NCBI RefSeq assembly: GCF_031456295.1
Contig: NZ_JAVDUJ010000001.1
Location: 930,001 to 994,000 of the forward strand
Source of the DNA: Arcanobacterium_A hippocoleae
GTDB taxonomy: Bacteria; Actinomycetota; Actinomycetes; Actinomycetales; Actinomycetaceae
Length of the DNA: 64,000 nucleotides
Direction: 5' to 3'
The position numbers and the translations under genes are program-made. Positions 1-8,270 of the stretch are shown here, one piece after another. Numbering within the stretch: position 1 is the first letter of the stretch; every line of letters starts with the position of its first letter. The notes beneath the pieces were generated by a model. The model saw nothing but the letters and a program-made list of their open reading frames with translations. It was not told the DNA's origin and made no database searches.

Positions 1-267
1 CAGCCACACGATAATACACAAACCCAATCCGGTTAAAACACAAGGAGATCTCTTATCAATCTGGAACGGGAATTGGCGGATAAGAGTAAACATCCCGCCT
101 GCAGCATCACTCACGTGATTGAATATGTTTCCCTCATAAGATAAAAGCTGTTGAGTATAACGGTTACCAAAATAAAACGCTCCACCAGAACTGATGAGAG
201 TGATGACGGCAGATACCAACATCTTCCTACTCAATTCAGGATTCGAGCTTTGCGATGATTTCCCCAT
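1..267 (-). CDS. VirD4/TraG-type conjugative coupling protein, N-terminus (partial)
   Basis: The minus-strand frame starts with ATG at 267 and stays open for 89 codons to the window edge. The start is preceded by a good ribosome site (AAGAAGGTGG) and lies 12 bases after the stop of the PcfB-like gene. What is visible is a short polar head, a hydrophobic segment (about residues 17-32), an extracellular-type loop, and a second hydrophobic segment (about 76-89) that runs off the end. Two N-terminal membrane segments before a cytoplasmic ATPase is the architecture of type IV coupling proteins. The neighbour fits too: in pCF10-type systems pcfB precedes pcfC (the coupling protein). The Walker motifs would lie outside the window, so the call rests on layout and context. 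Confidence 0.55.
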   Translation of the reverse strand, partial: MGKSSQSSNPELSRKMLVSAVITLISSGGAFYFGNRYTQQLLSYEGNIFNHVSDAAGGMFTLIRQFPFQIDKRSPCVLTGLGLCIIVWL

Positions 268-279
268 AATTCCACCTTC

Positions 280-1350
280 TTAACGCTGGGGATTCATCTT
301 GTCAGAAATATCTGTGACCCTATCTTCAATACCACGCTCTTTAGACAACTGCTTAGCCGCCACACGTGCAGCCTTTGCTTCTGAGGAAAGAGAATACGGA
401 GAGGACGATGCTCTATCTGCACTCTTTCGCACAACAGACGGGGCGACATCCGACCCTGACTGCTCTCGCTCTATTCGAAGCGTAGAAGTATTAGTATCCA
501 TACCATCATGGGATTCAATCCCTTGATTAATATCCGCGGTTTCACCTCTTGCATCGAGCGAACCATCCGAAAACCGCATTTCCAGCCCATCAAAGGTCAC
601 ATCCGTACCATATTTACCTTTGAGAGTATCCCCACGCACATTCCACGCAAGCATTTCTCCCTGATCATTAGGAAAATCTTTAGTGAAAAGCGCTTCACCC
701 GCCTTGCTCGTATCCATACGAACACCATCTTCAGCAAGAAGGTCACGAAACTCATCCATCGAATCCGCTTGCGATAAAGCACCAGCAACGATTTTCGCAA
801 TCGTGTCAGTCTTGTTCACAGTCAAATCATTAACAACATTTTTCGCAGATTCCCGTTCTTTATAAGATGAAAGCTGCAATCCACAATCAATAACATTTAA
901 ATTTTTCATCAAATCCTGCTCACTCATATGAGCAATCGTGGCAGTACGATCAAAAAAATCATTCAAATCAATCTTGTTAGCATAGAAAAAGTCAGGAATC
1001 AGCTTCTCAACCTTCCCATACCCAATAGAATCAATCAGCAAAAACCCATGCTGTTTCTTATCCTGTAAACCAATAACAGCAACACCCTGTTTCTCACAAA
1101 TCTGGAGAAACTGCCTTGTATCAGCCACAGTGCCAAACGGAACACACATATAACCCGATAAACGCTCATCAGCCTTAAAACCGGCGCCACCAGTCGGCAC
1201 CGTTTTCGTTTTAGTCGTTTTACTATGGTTTTCATAATTCGTTTTACTATGGTTTTTGTAATGGTCAAACAGGGATTCACTACAATATTTCGCACCACGT
1301 CTCAAAGCACGAAGCACCATATCTCCAGTTTCATCACCAAAATCTTGCAT
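280..1350 (-). CDS. PcfB/DUF3801-like conjugation accessory protein
   Basis: This protein has 356 residues and no signal peptide or membrane segment. The N-terminal 20 residues and the stretch at about 57-120, including a 'GVAVIGLQDKK' strand and 'VEKLIPDFF', resemble the DUF3801/PcfB family, whose members help dock relaxosomes onto the VirD4 coupling protein. Residues about 185-275 contain 'SMDEFRDLLAEDGVRMD' and 'RGDTLKGKYGTDV', which look like segments found toward the C-termini of relaxases. The last 80 residues are polar and Ser/Arg rich. A Lys/Thr-rich insert with two 'NHSKT' copies sits at about 32-50. The ATG at 1350 has an AAGGAAG ribosome site. The coupling-protein gene follows after 12 bases. 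The family assignment is by eye; a relaxase fragment is the alternative. Confidence 0.5.
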   Translation of the reverse strand: MQDFGDETGDMVLRALRRGAKYCSESLFDHYKNHSKTNYENHSKTTKTKTVPTGGAGFKADERLSGYMCVPFGTVADTRQFLQICEKQGVAVIGLQDKKQHGFLLIDSIGYGKVEKLIPDFFYANKIDLNDFFDRTATIAHMSEQDLMKNLNVIDCGLQLSSYKERESAKNVVNDLTVNKTDTIAKIVAGALSQADSMDEFRDLLAEDGVRMDTSKAGEALFTKDFPNDQGEMLAWNVRGDTLKGKYGTDVTFDGLEMRFSDGSLDARGETADINQGIESHDGMDTNTSTLRIEREQSGSDVAPSVVRKSADRASSSPYSLSSEAKAARVAAKQLSKERGIEDRVTDISDKMNPQR

Positions 1351-1441
1351 AATGAACTTCCTTATTTTTTCTTAATTTTTTAGACAAGGTAATCCCGTTT
1401 TTACGGTTGAAAGCAGCCTTCTAAAACTTAAAAACTTAAAC

Positions 1442-1489
1442 TCCTTGTGGTGGCACACCCACGCATACACGGATATGCCACCACAAGGA
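1442..1489 (-). terminator. Rho-independent terminator after the LAKTG protein gene
   Basis: A perfect 14-bp inverted repeat (TCCTTGTGGTGGCA at 1442-1455, its complement at 1476-1489) with a 20-base loop lies just past the minus-strand stop at 1500. On that strand it is followed by a T-rich run. It separates the surface module from the conjugation genes. Confidence 0.75.
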
Positions 1490-1499
1490 CAGCAAATAT

Positions 1500-2102
1500 T
1501 TAGCCAAAATACTTTCGACCAAAACGCATCGCAGCAACAAAATACGCACCCAAAAGCGTCAAAATCGTTCCCGCAATCACCACACCACCAGGCACACTCG
1601 CACCAGTCTTTGCAAGCTGTGGCACAGAAGTATCAACACTCTTTCGCGGCTTGACCCGATCATCACCAGACTGCACAGGCTTAACCGGCTGAGCAGGCTT
1701 TGCCGAAGGCGCTGCCGGAGCACTATCCGAAGTCACAGGCACTTCAATATCTTCATAAACCTGAGCAGACTTAACAGGAGCCGGAACCACAGGCTTAACC
1801 GGCTGAGCAGGCTTAGCAGCATCCGCAGGCTTAGACACAACAGGAGATTTTTTAGCAGGCGCAGGCTTTGCCGGTTGCGCAGGCGTTACCGGAGCAGCAG
1901 GCTTAGGCGCAGGCGTTACCGGAACAGTATCCGCAGGCTTAACCGGAGCCGGAACCGCGGGCTTAGGCGCAGGCGTTACCGGAGTCGGTGTCGCCACAGA
2001 TGTACTCGTATTAGCAGGTGCTTCTTCCACCGCTAACGCTGGCATTGCTGGCAACGCCAGCGTTAATGTTAGAATTGTTCCAGTCATAAGTTTTCGCTTC
2101 AT
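1500..2102 (-). CDS. Pro-rich cell-wall protein with LAKTG sorting signal
   Basis: The protein has 200 residues if it starts at the ATG at 2102, which has a GGAAAGGAAAT ribosome site and opens a clean signal peptide (MKRKLMTG..., cleavage likely after 'PALA'). Longer upstream starts add a non-signal-like extension. The body (about 30-155) is almost entirely Pro/Ala/Lys/Val repeats such as 'PVTPAPKPA' and 'AKPAQPVKP', a wall-spanning stalk with no globular domain. Residues 163-167 are LAKTG, followed by a hydrophobic segment and a basic tail: a sortase signal of the LAxTG type usually linked to class E sortases in actinobacteria. It lies downstream of the giant adhesin gene and shares repeat units with the small membrane protein at 7624-8142. 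Ligand unknown. Confidence 0.85.
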   Translation of the reverse strand: MKRKLMTGTILTLTLALPAMPALAVEEAPANTSTSVATPTPVTPAPKPAVPAPVKPADTVPVTPAPKPAAPVTPAQPAKPAPAKKSPVVSKPADAAKPAQPVKPVVPAPVKSAQVYEDIEVPVTSDSAPAAPSAKPAQPVKPVQSGDDRVKPRKSVDTSVPQLAKTGASVPGGVVIAGTILTLLGAYFVAAMRFGRKYFG

Positions 2103-2269
2103 GACTATTTCCTTTCCAATCGTGTGATTGAGTATCAAAAATTCGATTCCACGCGAGATGCGGAAATCTAGCAAAGACTGGAAAGCCAACGCCGGCAAGC
2201 TTGAAACTTTCCAGCCCTTGCAAATATCAGATGAAGGAGATGATTTATCTACCCAAAAGCTGAAAGCGA

Positions 2270-5200
2270 CTAAATAGCTTTAGGAAATAAATCATCTTCT
2301 TCTCTTTCTCTATTCGTCCCCTTCTTACGAGAACGAAGCATTACAAACCCAGTAATAAATGCTGAAGCAGCAATAGTTGCCAAAACAACCATGCCTGCCG
2401 CACCAGTTTTCACAAGGTCAGGGATAAAAGGCTTGAACACGGTTACCGTTTGATCTTCATCTTTCAAATCATGATGCACTGAAACCGTTTGCCCGTTATA
2501 CAAAACATCTTCAAATACCACAATTTTCCTACCCTCAAACCCGGTAGCATCAAAACTGATTTCGACGGTTGCGCAATCATCACTGCTCTTTGGAATAAAC
2601 TTGCTTTTAACCACAACAGGCTTACCATTCGCATCTAACACAGGCTTGCCATCATCAAAGACGAGGCTAGTTACGATCTCATATGCCACCCCCGGCTTTA
2701 ATTGCTTATTCACATCACAAACACGATCCACAATTGTTTGATTAGCCTCGGGTTTAATCTCTTTATCCTCATCAGCCACATCTCTTGCCGTAGTCTTAAG
2801 CTTTGAACCTGGCTCGAAACCAATCGTCTGATTTTCATCATTAATATCAGCATGAACCGCGATTTCACGCCCATCAGACTTCAAAGTTTCAAAAGCCACA
2901 GTAGTCTTTCCAGCAAACAAGCCTGCATCAACCTCAAAGACGACTTCCACGGAACCGTTCACGCTCTCAGCCTTAAACTCTGCTTTCGACACGATCGGCT
3001 TACCCTCACCATTCAATAACGGCTTCCCAGTAGCCTTATCAACCAGCTCACCATCAACCGAATACGGCTTCCCTACTTCAAGATTCGTGTAAGTCACCAC
3101 GTCAACCAGCTTACGTACACCAAACCCAGGAACCTTCCCACGAGTGTTGTCATACATTAAAGTCGTATGCACACTAGGCTCAGGCTTCACCGTGAATTGC
3201 TCAGCCTTATCTTCTACCGAAGTAGTAAGCGACTTTACCCGATCATCACCAGCAAAAGATGAAACAAAAACATAGGTACCAGGAACCAGCTTCCCAGCCT
3301 TATCAATTTTTGCCAGCCATGAAGTATCCCCAATGGACGGATAAAAACCATTCTTAGCCGGAATACTTACCGTGTTCCCAATCTTTACCGCCTGCGAAAT
3401 ATTTTCCTCTACCACTTCCACCCCGTGAGGGAAGAAAAGAATAGAATGCTCAATAACTTTCACATCAGCCTTAAAACCGGCACCACCAGCAAAATCAGGA
3501 TGATTCACAGGCATACCCTTAACCCACACATCATCTACAAAATAAGTGCCAGATTTCGTATCACGCACTGATAACGCCGAATCAATCACAGCCTCATATC
3601 TAGCCGATGTCGTCTCTTCAGGAATCCCATAGCCATCAATCCAGCCAGAATCAATCCACTTCACATACTCTTTAGCCTGGTCAGCCTCACGCACTTCCCA
3701 AACCCAAGTATAAAAACCATCTTTCGGCGCGCCACCAGCATTAACCTTAAGAACCTGCCCAGGCTTAGAAGCAGTAACCGTCATAGATTTTATTAACTCA
3801 GCCTTATCAGGTGCCGCTTTAGATTCTTCTGGCAGCATAGAAGGTGAATGGAAATACACGCTCGCACGATAAGTCACAGGAACATACTCACCCGCATCAA
3901 ACGAACCATCACCAAGCCGCGTCCACTCACCATCACGGAACCTTGGATCAGCAGACGCAGTAAAAGTATCAGTCAAATCCTGCCCATCAACCACTTTCGC
4001 GCTTACAACATTAGACACGCCCATTGGACGGAACGGGAAATTCTCACGCGAAGTCTCAGCATCTAACCCATACTTATCCTTCCAGCCAGAATCAATCCAC
4101 TTCGCATACTCTTTAGCCTGGTCAGCCTCACGCACTTCCCAAACCCAAGTCACCCAGCCACGCTTGGTCACATTAACCTCAGCATTCAAAACCTGCCCAG
4201 GCTTATTCCCAGTAACCAAAACCTCGCCAAGCTTCACCGCACCCTCAGGCACAGCATCCACCGTCTTAGGCTTAACCCGACCAGCCCAATAAGCAGTCGC
4301 ACGATAAGTCACAGGAACATACTCACCCGCATCAAACGAACCATCACCAAGCCGCGTCCACTCACCATCACGGAAAGCCTTATCAACCATCGTGGTCAAA
4401 GAATCCCGAACCTTACCATCCGTATTCACCTCAACCGAATGAGCCTTAGACACACCCATTGGACGGAAAGGAAAATTCTCACGCGAAGTCTCAGCATCCA
4501 ACCCATACTTATCCTTCCAGCCAGAATCAATCCACTTCGCATACTCTTTAGCCTGGTCAGCCTCACGCACTTCCCAAACCCAAGTCACCCAGCCACGCTT
4601 GGTCACATTAACCTCAGCATTCAAAACCTGCCCAGGCTTAGAAGCAGTAACCAAAACCTCGCCAAGCTTCACCGCACCCTCAGGCACACTATCCGAAGTC
4701 TTAGGCTTAACCCGACCAGCCCAATAAGCAGTCGCACGATAAGTCACAGGAACATACTCACCCGCATCAAACGAACCATCACCAAGCCGCGTCCACTCAC
4801 CATCACGGAAAGCCTTATCAACCATCGTGGTCAAAGAATCCCGAACCTTACCATCCGTATTCACCTCAACCGAATGAGCCTTAGACACACCCATTGGACG
4901 GAAAGGAAAATTCTCACGCGAAGTCTCAGCATCCAACCCATACTTATCCTTCCAGCCAGAATCAATCCACTTCGCATACTCTTTAGCCTGGTCAGCCTCA
5001 CGCACTTCCCAAACCCAAGTCACCCAGCCACGCTTGGTCACATTAACCTCAGCATTCAAAACCTGCCCAGGCTTAGAAGCAGTAACCAAAACCTCGCCAA
5101 GCTTCACCGCACCCTCAGGCACACTATCCGAAGTCTTAGGCTTAACCCGACCAGCCCAATAAGCAGTCGCACGATAAGTCACAGGAACATACTCACCCGC

Positions 5201-7546
5201 ATCAAACGAACCATCACCAAGCCGCGTCCACTCACCATCACGGAAAGCCTTATCAACCATCGTGGTCAAAGAATCCCGAACCTTACCATCCGTATTCACC
5301 TCAACCGAATGAGCCTTAGACACACCCATTGGACGGAAAGGAAAATTCTCACGCGAAGTCTCAGCATCTAACCCATACTTATCCTTCCAGCCAGAATCAA
5401 TCCACTTCGCATACTCTTTAGCCTGGTCAGCCTCACGCACTTCCCAAACCCAAGTCACCCAGCCACGCTTGGTCACATTAACCTCAGCATTCAAAACCTG
5501 CCCAGGCTTAGAAGCAGTAACCAAAACCTCGCCAAGCTTCACCGCACCCTCAGGCACACTATCCGAAGTCTTAGGCTTAACACGACCAGCCCAATAAGCA
5601 GTCGCACGATAAGTCACAGGCACATAATCGCCAGCATCAAACGAACCATCACCAAGCCGCGTCCACTCACCATCACGGAAAGCCTTATCAACCATCGTGG
5701 TCAAAGAATCCCGAACCTTACCATCCGTATTCACCTCAACCGAATGAGCCTTAGACACACCCATTGGACGGAAAGGAAAATTCTCACGCGAAGTCTCAGC
5801 ATCTAACCCATACTTATCCTTCCAGCCAGAATCAATCCACTTCGCATACTCTTTAGCCTGGTCAGCCTCACGCACTTCCCAAACCCAAGTCACCCAGCCA
5901 CGCTTGGTCACATTAACCTCAGCATTCAAAACCTGCCCAGGCTTATTCCCAGTAACCAAAACCTCGCCAAGCTTCACCGCACCCTCAGGCACAGCATCCA
6001 CCGTCTTAGGCTTAACCCGACCAGCCCAATAAGCAGTCGCACGATAAGTCACAGGAACATAATCGCCAGCATCAAACGAACCATCACCAAGCCGCGTCCA
6101 CTCACCATCACGGAAAGCCTTATCAACCATCGTGGTCAAAGAATCCCGAACCTTACCATCCGTATTCACCTCAACCGAATGAGCCTTAGACACACCCATT
6201 GGACGGAACGGGAAATTCTCACGCGAAGTCTCAGCATCTAACCCATACTTATCCTTCCAGTTTGCATGCACGTAATCGCTGTTAGCGCCTTGTTCAGCTT
6301 TGATTACTTCCCAGACCCAGGTAATATATCCGCGTTTGGTGGTTTTTAGCTTAGCGGTGAGGTTTTGACCTTCACCACTTGCTTTTACTTTGACTTCGCC
6401 TAGTTTTTCTGCTCCAGCAGGCACACTATCCGCCGTGGCAGGCTTTACCCGACCAGCCCAATACGCGGTAGCTTTATAGGTAACTTCTACGGGGTTACCG
6501 CCAACTTCGAGCCATTGCCCAGACCCATAATCCTTATCAACACCAGTGGTAAGGACATCAGAAATTGTGCCATCCGTATTTACTTCTTGACTAACGGCTT
6601 TTGATACACCAAGCGGCTGAAAATCATAAATAACATTAAATGCTTCTCCCTCGCGCACTTCAGGATCTGCAGGACCAGCGATTTTACGGGTAATTGTTTT
6701 TTGAACCTTCCCATTATGGTCAATAAGCGATAAAGTCTTATGAGTCCCCGCATAAGAAACGTTGTAAGTCACTTTGCCGTTTCCGGTAGATTTCCAGTGC
6801 AAGGTAATTGGAGCATTAGTGGTCACGCCAGACCATGTGTTCGTGCCAGATTCAGTAATAATCGCTGGACCATTGAGTTTAACTGTTACTGGCACATTAA
6901 TCGCCGGTGAACCATCATCGTAAGTAGTATAAATACCACTAATTGTCCCTTCGCGTTTCCCTCCTCCATCTACACTGGAATTTGAATAGCCAATCGCGGC
7001 GCTCTTAATAGCTTCAGCACGCAACTCAAGAGCTTTTGCAGCAATTTGCGGGGCATGAGTATTTACTTTTTTCTCCATATCCGCCACAGCTCTATCTGCC
7101 TTCACCTTGCCATCAACCTCAAAATTCGCATGGACAAGAAAGCTAATACCAGCAGCAGTGAGAGTGTCTTGCGTATTGTTATACTTTTCCAAAAGATACG
7201 CGGTTTGCGGGGTAGTCAGCTCATAGCCACTCAACCGTGGCGTAGAAGAACTCAAATCAGTAACATTAACTACTTCAGCGTTACCAGGATCAGCCATCAG
7301 CCACTGAATACAATACCGCGCCCAACCCTGATACGAACCCTCCGTACCAAGCCAGAAACTATAAGCACCCTTATTCCCAATAAGACCAATCCCAACCCCA
7401 GTCGGGTTAGTGTGCGGCGGCTGCGTTGTAATTCCAGCAGCGTGTGCTTGCCCAATCGGCGCTAAAATAGCTGTACACGACAGCATTAGCACTGAGAAGA
7501 AGACCCACGCATTACGCCAAGGTCTCAAAAAATATTTCTCTTTCAT
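2270..7546 (-). CDS. Giant repeat-containing surface adhesin with VaFE/ester-bond domains and LVKTG anchor
   Basis: The protein has 1758 residues. It carries a signal peptide (about 1-36, ending AHA) and an N-terminal domain with 'RYCIQW' (Cys79) that could be a thioester adhesin domain. Seven domains of about 145 residues follow (about 308-1310); five of them, 451-1175, are almost identical. A linker domain with 'GGAGFKAD' comes next, then two VaFE/T-Q ester-bond-type domains (about 1459-1573 and 1578-1697; 'TVAFE', 'DENQTI', 'IVVFED', 'DEDQTV'). The tail is LVKTG at 1711-1715, a membrane segment and a basic end. Such proteins are covalently wall-anchored stalks with self-formed ester cross-links. 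Start: ATG 7546 with GGAGAG. LVKTG departs from LPxTG. A role in attachment or mating-pair contact is inference. Confidence 0.85.
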   Translation of the reverse strand: MKEKYFLRPWRNAWVFFSVLMLSCTAILAPIGQAHAAGITTQPPHTNPTGVGIGLIGNKGAYSFWLGTEGSYQGWARYCIQWLMADPGNAEVVNVTDLSSSTPRLSGYELTTPQTAYLLEKYNNTQDTLTAAGISFLVHANFEVDGKVKADRAVADMEKKVNTHAPQIAAKALELRAEAIKSAAIGYSNSSVDGGGKREGTISGIYTTYDDGSPAINVPVTVKLNGPAIITESGTNTWSGVTTNAPITLHWKSTGNGKVTYNVSYAGTHKTLSLIDHNGKVQKTITRKIAGPADPEVREGEAFNVIYDFQPLGVSKAVSQEVNTDGTISDVLTTGVDKDYGSGQWLEVGGNPVEVTYKATAYWAGRVKPATADSVPAGAEKLGEVKVKASGEGQNLTAKLKTTKRGYITWVWEVIKAEQGANSDYVHANWKDKYGLDAETSRENFPFRPMGVSKAHSVEVNTDGKVRDSLTTMVDKAFRDGEWTRLGDGSFDAGDYVPVTYRATAYWAGRVKPKTVDAVPEGAVKLGEVLVTGNKPGQVLNAEVNVTKRGWVTWVWEVREADQAKEYAKWIDSGWKDKYGLDAETSRENFPFRPMGVSKAHSVEVNTDGKVRDSLTTMVDKAFRDGEWTRLGDGSFDAGDYVPVTYRATAYWAGRVKPKTSDSVPEGAVKLGEVLVTASKPGQVLNAEVNVTKRGWVTWVWEVREADQAKEYAKWIDSGWKDKYGLDAETSRENFPFRPMGVSKAHSVEVNTDGKVRDSLTTMVDKAFRDGEWTRLGDGSFDAGEYVPVTYRATAYWAGRVKPKTSDSVPEGAVKLGEVLVTASKPGQVLNAEVNVTKRGWVTWVWEVREADQAKEYAKWIDSGWKDKYGLDAETSRENFPFRPMGVSKAHSVEVNTDGKVRDSLTTMVDKAFRDGEWTRLGDGSFDAGEYVPVTYRATAYWAGRVKPKTSDSVPEGAVKLGEVLVTASKPGQVLNAEVNVTKRGWVTWVWEVREADQAKEYAKWIDSGWKDKYGLDAETSRENFPFRPMGVSKAHSVEVNTDGKVRDSLTTMVDKAFRDGEWTRLGDGSFDAGEYVPVTYRATAYWAGRVKPKTVDAVPEGAVKLGEVLVTGNKPGQVLNAEVNVTKRGWVTWVWEVREADQAKEYAKWIDSGWKDKYGLDAETSRENFPFRPMGVSNVVSAKVVDGQDLTDTFTASADPRFRDGEWTRLGDGSFDAGEYVPVTYRASVYFHSPSMLPEESKAAPDKAELIKSMTVTASKPGQVLKVNAGGAPKDGFYTWVWEVREADQAKEYVKWIDSGWIDGYGIPEETTSARYEAVIDSALSVRDTKSGTYFVDDVWVKGMPVNHPDFAGGAGFKADVKVIEHSILFFPHGVEVVEENISQAVKIGNTVSIPAKNGFYPSIGDTSWLAKIDKAGKLVPGTYVFVSSFAGDDRVKSLTTSVEDKAEQFTVKPEPSVHTTLMYDNTRGKVPGFGVRKLVDVVTYTNLEVGKPYSVDGELVDKATGKPLLNGEGKPIVSKAEFKAESVNGSVEVVFEVDAGLFAGKTTVAFETLKSDGREIAVHADINDENQTIGFEPGSKLKTTARDVADEDKEIKPEANQTIVDRVCDVNKQLKPGVAYEIVTSLVFDDGKPVLDANGKPVVVKSKFIPKSSDDCATVEISFDATGFEGRKIVVFEDVLYNGQTVSVHHDLKDEDQTVTVFKPFIPDLVKTGAAGMVVLATIAASAFITGFVMLRSRKKGTNREREEDDLFPKAI
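4020..6194 (-). repeat. Tandem array of five near-identical 435-bp units inside the adhesin gene
   Basis: The landmark CCCATTGGACGGAA (plus strand) recurs at 4020, 4455, 4890, 5325, 5760 and 6195, exactly 435 bp apart, so each unit encodes 145 residues. The five complete units differ at only a few positions. More diverged copies flank them at about 6195-6629 and 3600-4019. Long antisense open frames on the plus strand here are by-products of the repetition. Confidence 0.95.
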
Positions 7547-7593
7547 TACTCTCCTTCACCCAATCCTAAGATCGGATATTGCATGATTGACTT

Positions 7594-7613
7594 TTCGTAA
7601 AAACATTTACGAA
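7594..7613 (-). terminator. Short hairpin between the small Pro-rich gene and the adhesin gene
   Basis: An 8-bp perfect stem (TTCGTAAA / TTTACGAA) with a 4-base loop lies between the stop at 7624 and the adhesin start at 7546. It is AT-rich and has no strong T run, so it could be a weak terminator or an mRNA-processing element. Confidence 0.3.
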
Positions 7614-7623
7614 GACCATTTAT

Positions 7624-8142
7624 TTAAGGGCAAGGAACTTCAACAGGATCAGAACCTAAAACCCCAGAAAAACACTGATCCTTTTCTCCGGTTACTACCC
7701 AAGTACCACCACTTGGATCCTTTGACCCCGGCACAATCGAAGACTGATCTGCACTCGGCTTAGCAGGCTTAGCTGGCTGTGCAGGTTTAACCGGTTGCGC
7801 AGGCTGAGCAGGCGCTACCGGAGCTGGCTGTGCAGGCTTAACCGGCTGCACAGGCTTTGCTGAAGGCACTGCCGGAGACTTTTTAGCAGGAACAGAAGGC
7901 TTAACCGGCTGATCAGGCTTAGGCGCAGGCGTTACCGGAGCAGCAGGCTTAACCGAGCTTGGCTCAATATCTTCATCTGAAGACTTCACCACTTGCTTAT
8001 ATCCCTTAGACGAATCCTCTACACGCACATCTGAATTTGACCAGACCCAAAAAGATATTCCCACTATCAAAGCACACAAACCGATAAGACCACCACCGGC
8101 AAGGATCTTAGCCTTTTTAGACATATTCATTAATTTGTTCAT
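7624..8142 (-). CDS. Small Pro-rich membrane-anchored protein
   Basis: The protein has 172 residues. One N-terminal hydrophobic segment (about 13-34) follows a lysine-rich start and precedes an Asp/Ser-rich stretch, so it looks like a signal anchor with an outside tail. Residues about 62-135 are Pro/Ala/Lys/Val repeats ('PVTPAPKP', 'KPAQPA') whose codons match those of the LAKTG protein. The C-terminus is a small unit with two cysteines ('KDQCFSGVLG...VPCP') that could form a disulfide. There is no sorting signal. It is the first gene of the surface module, 77 bases before the adhesin. No function recognised; an accessory or chaperone role for the adhesin is only a guess. Confidence 0.75.
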   Translation of the reverse strand: MNKLMNMSKKAKILAGGGLIGLCALIVGISFWVWSNSDVRVEDSSKGYKQVVKSSDEDIEPSSVKPAAPVTPAPKPDQPVKPSVPAKKSPAVPSAKPVQPVKPAQPAPVAPAQPAQPVKPAQPAKPAKPSADQSSIVPGSKDPSGGTWVVTGEKDQCFSGVLGSDPVEVPCP

Positions 8143-8270
8143 TTTCTTGTCGCTTTCTCTTAAGTGAAATTTTTTGATTTATTTCTAATCCCGATCAGGA
8201 ACCGGATTTATGGATATGGAGTGTCTATCTGGGGAGTATCTTGAAAAACAGCTCCTGACCGGAAGACTAA

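Noticed and set aside
4439..5371. A 310-residue open frame on the plus strand within the adhesin repeats
   Set aside because: It is antisense to the repeat array, repeats with the same 435-bp period, has a Leu/Ile/Thr/Arg-biased meaningless composition and no ribosome site.
3600..6629. Suspicion of a CRISPR array or other spacer-repeat structure
   Set aside because: The repeats are 435 bp, contiguous, in frame and protein-coding, with no short direct repeats and spacers. I saw no CRISPR array or cas gene in the window.
8143..8270. Possible terminator between the winged-helix gene and the surface module
   Set aside because: Only a 5-bp imperfect inverted repeat (AATCC...GGATT near 8188-8209) could be drawn, which is too weak to call.
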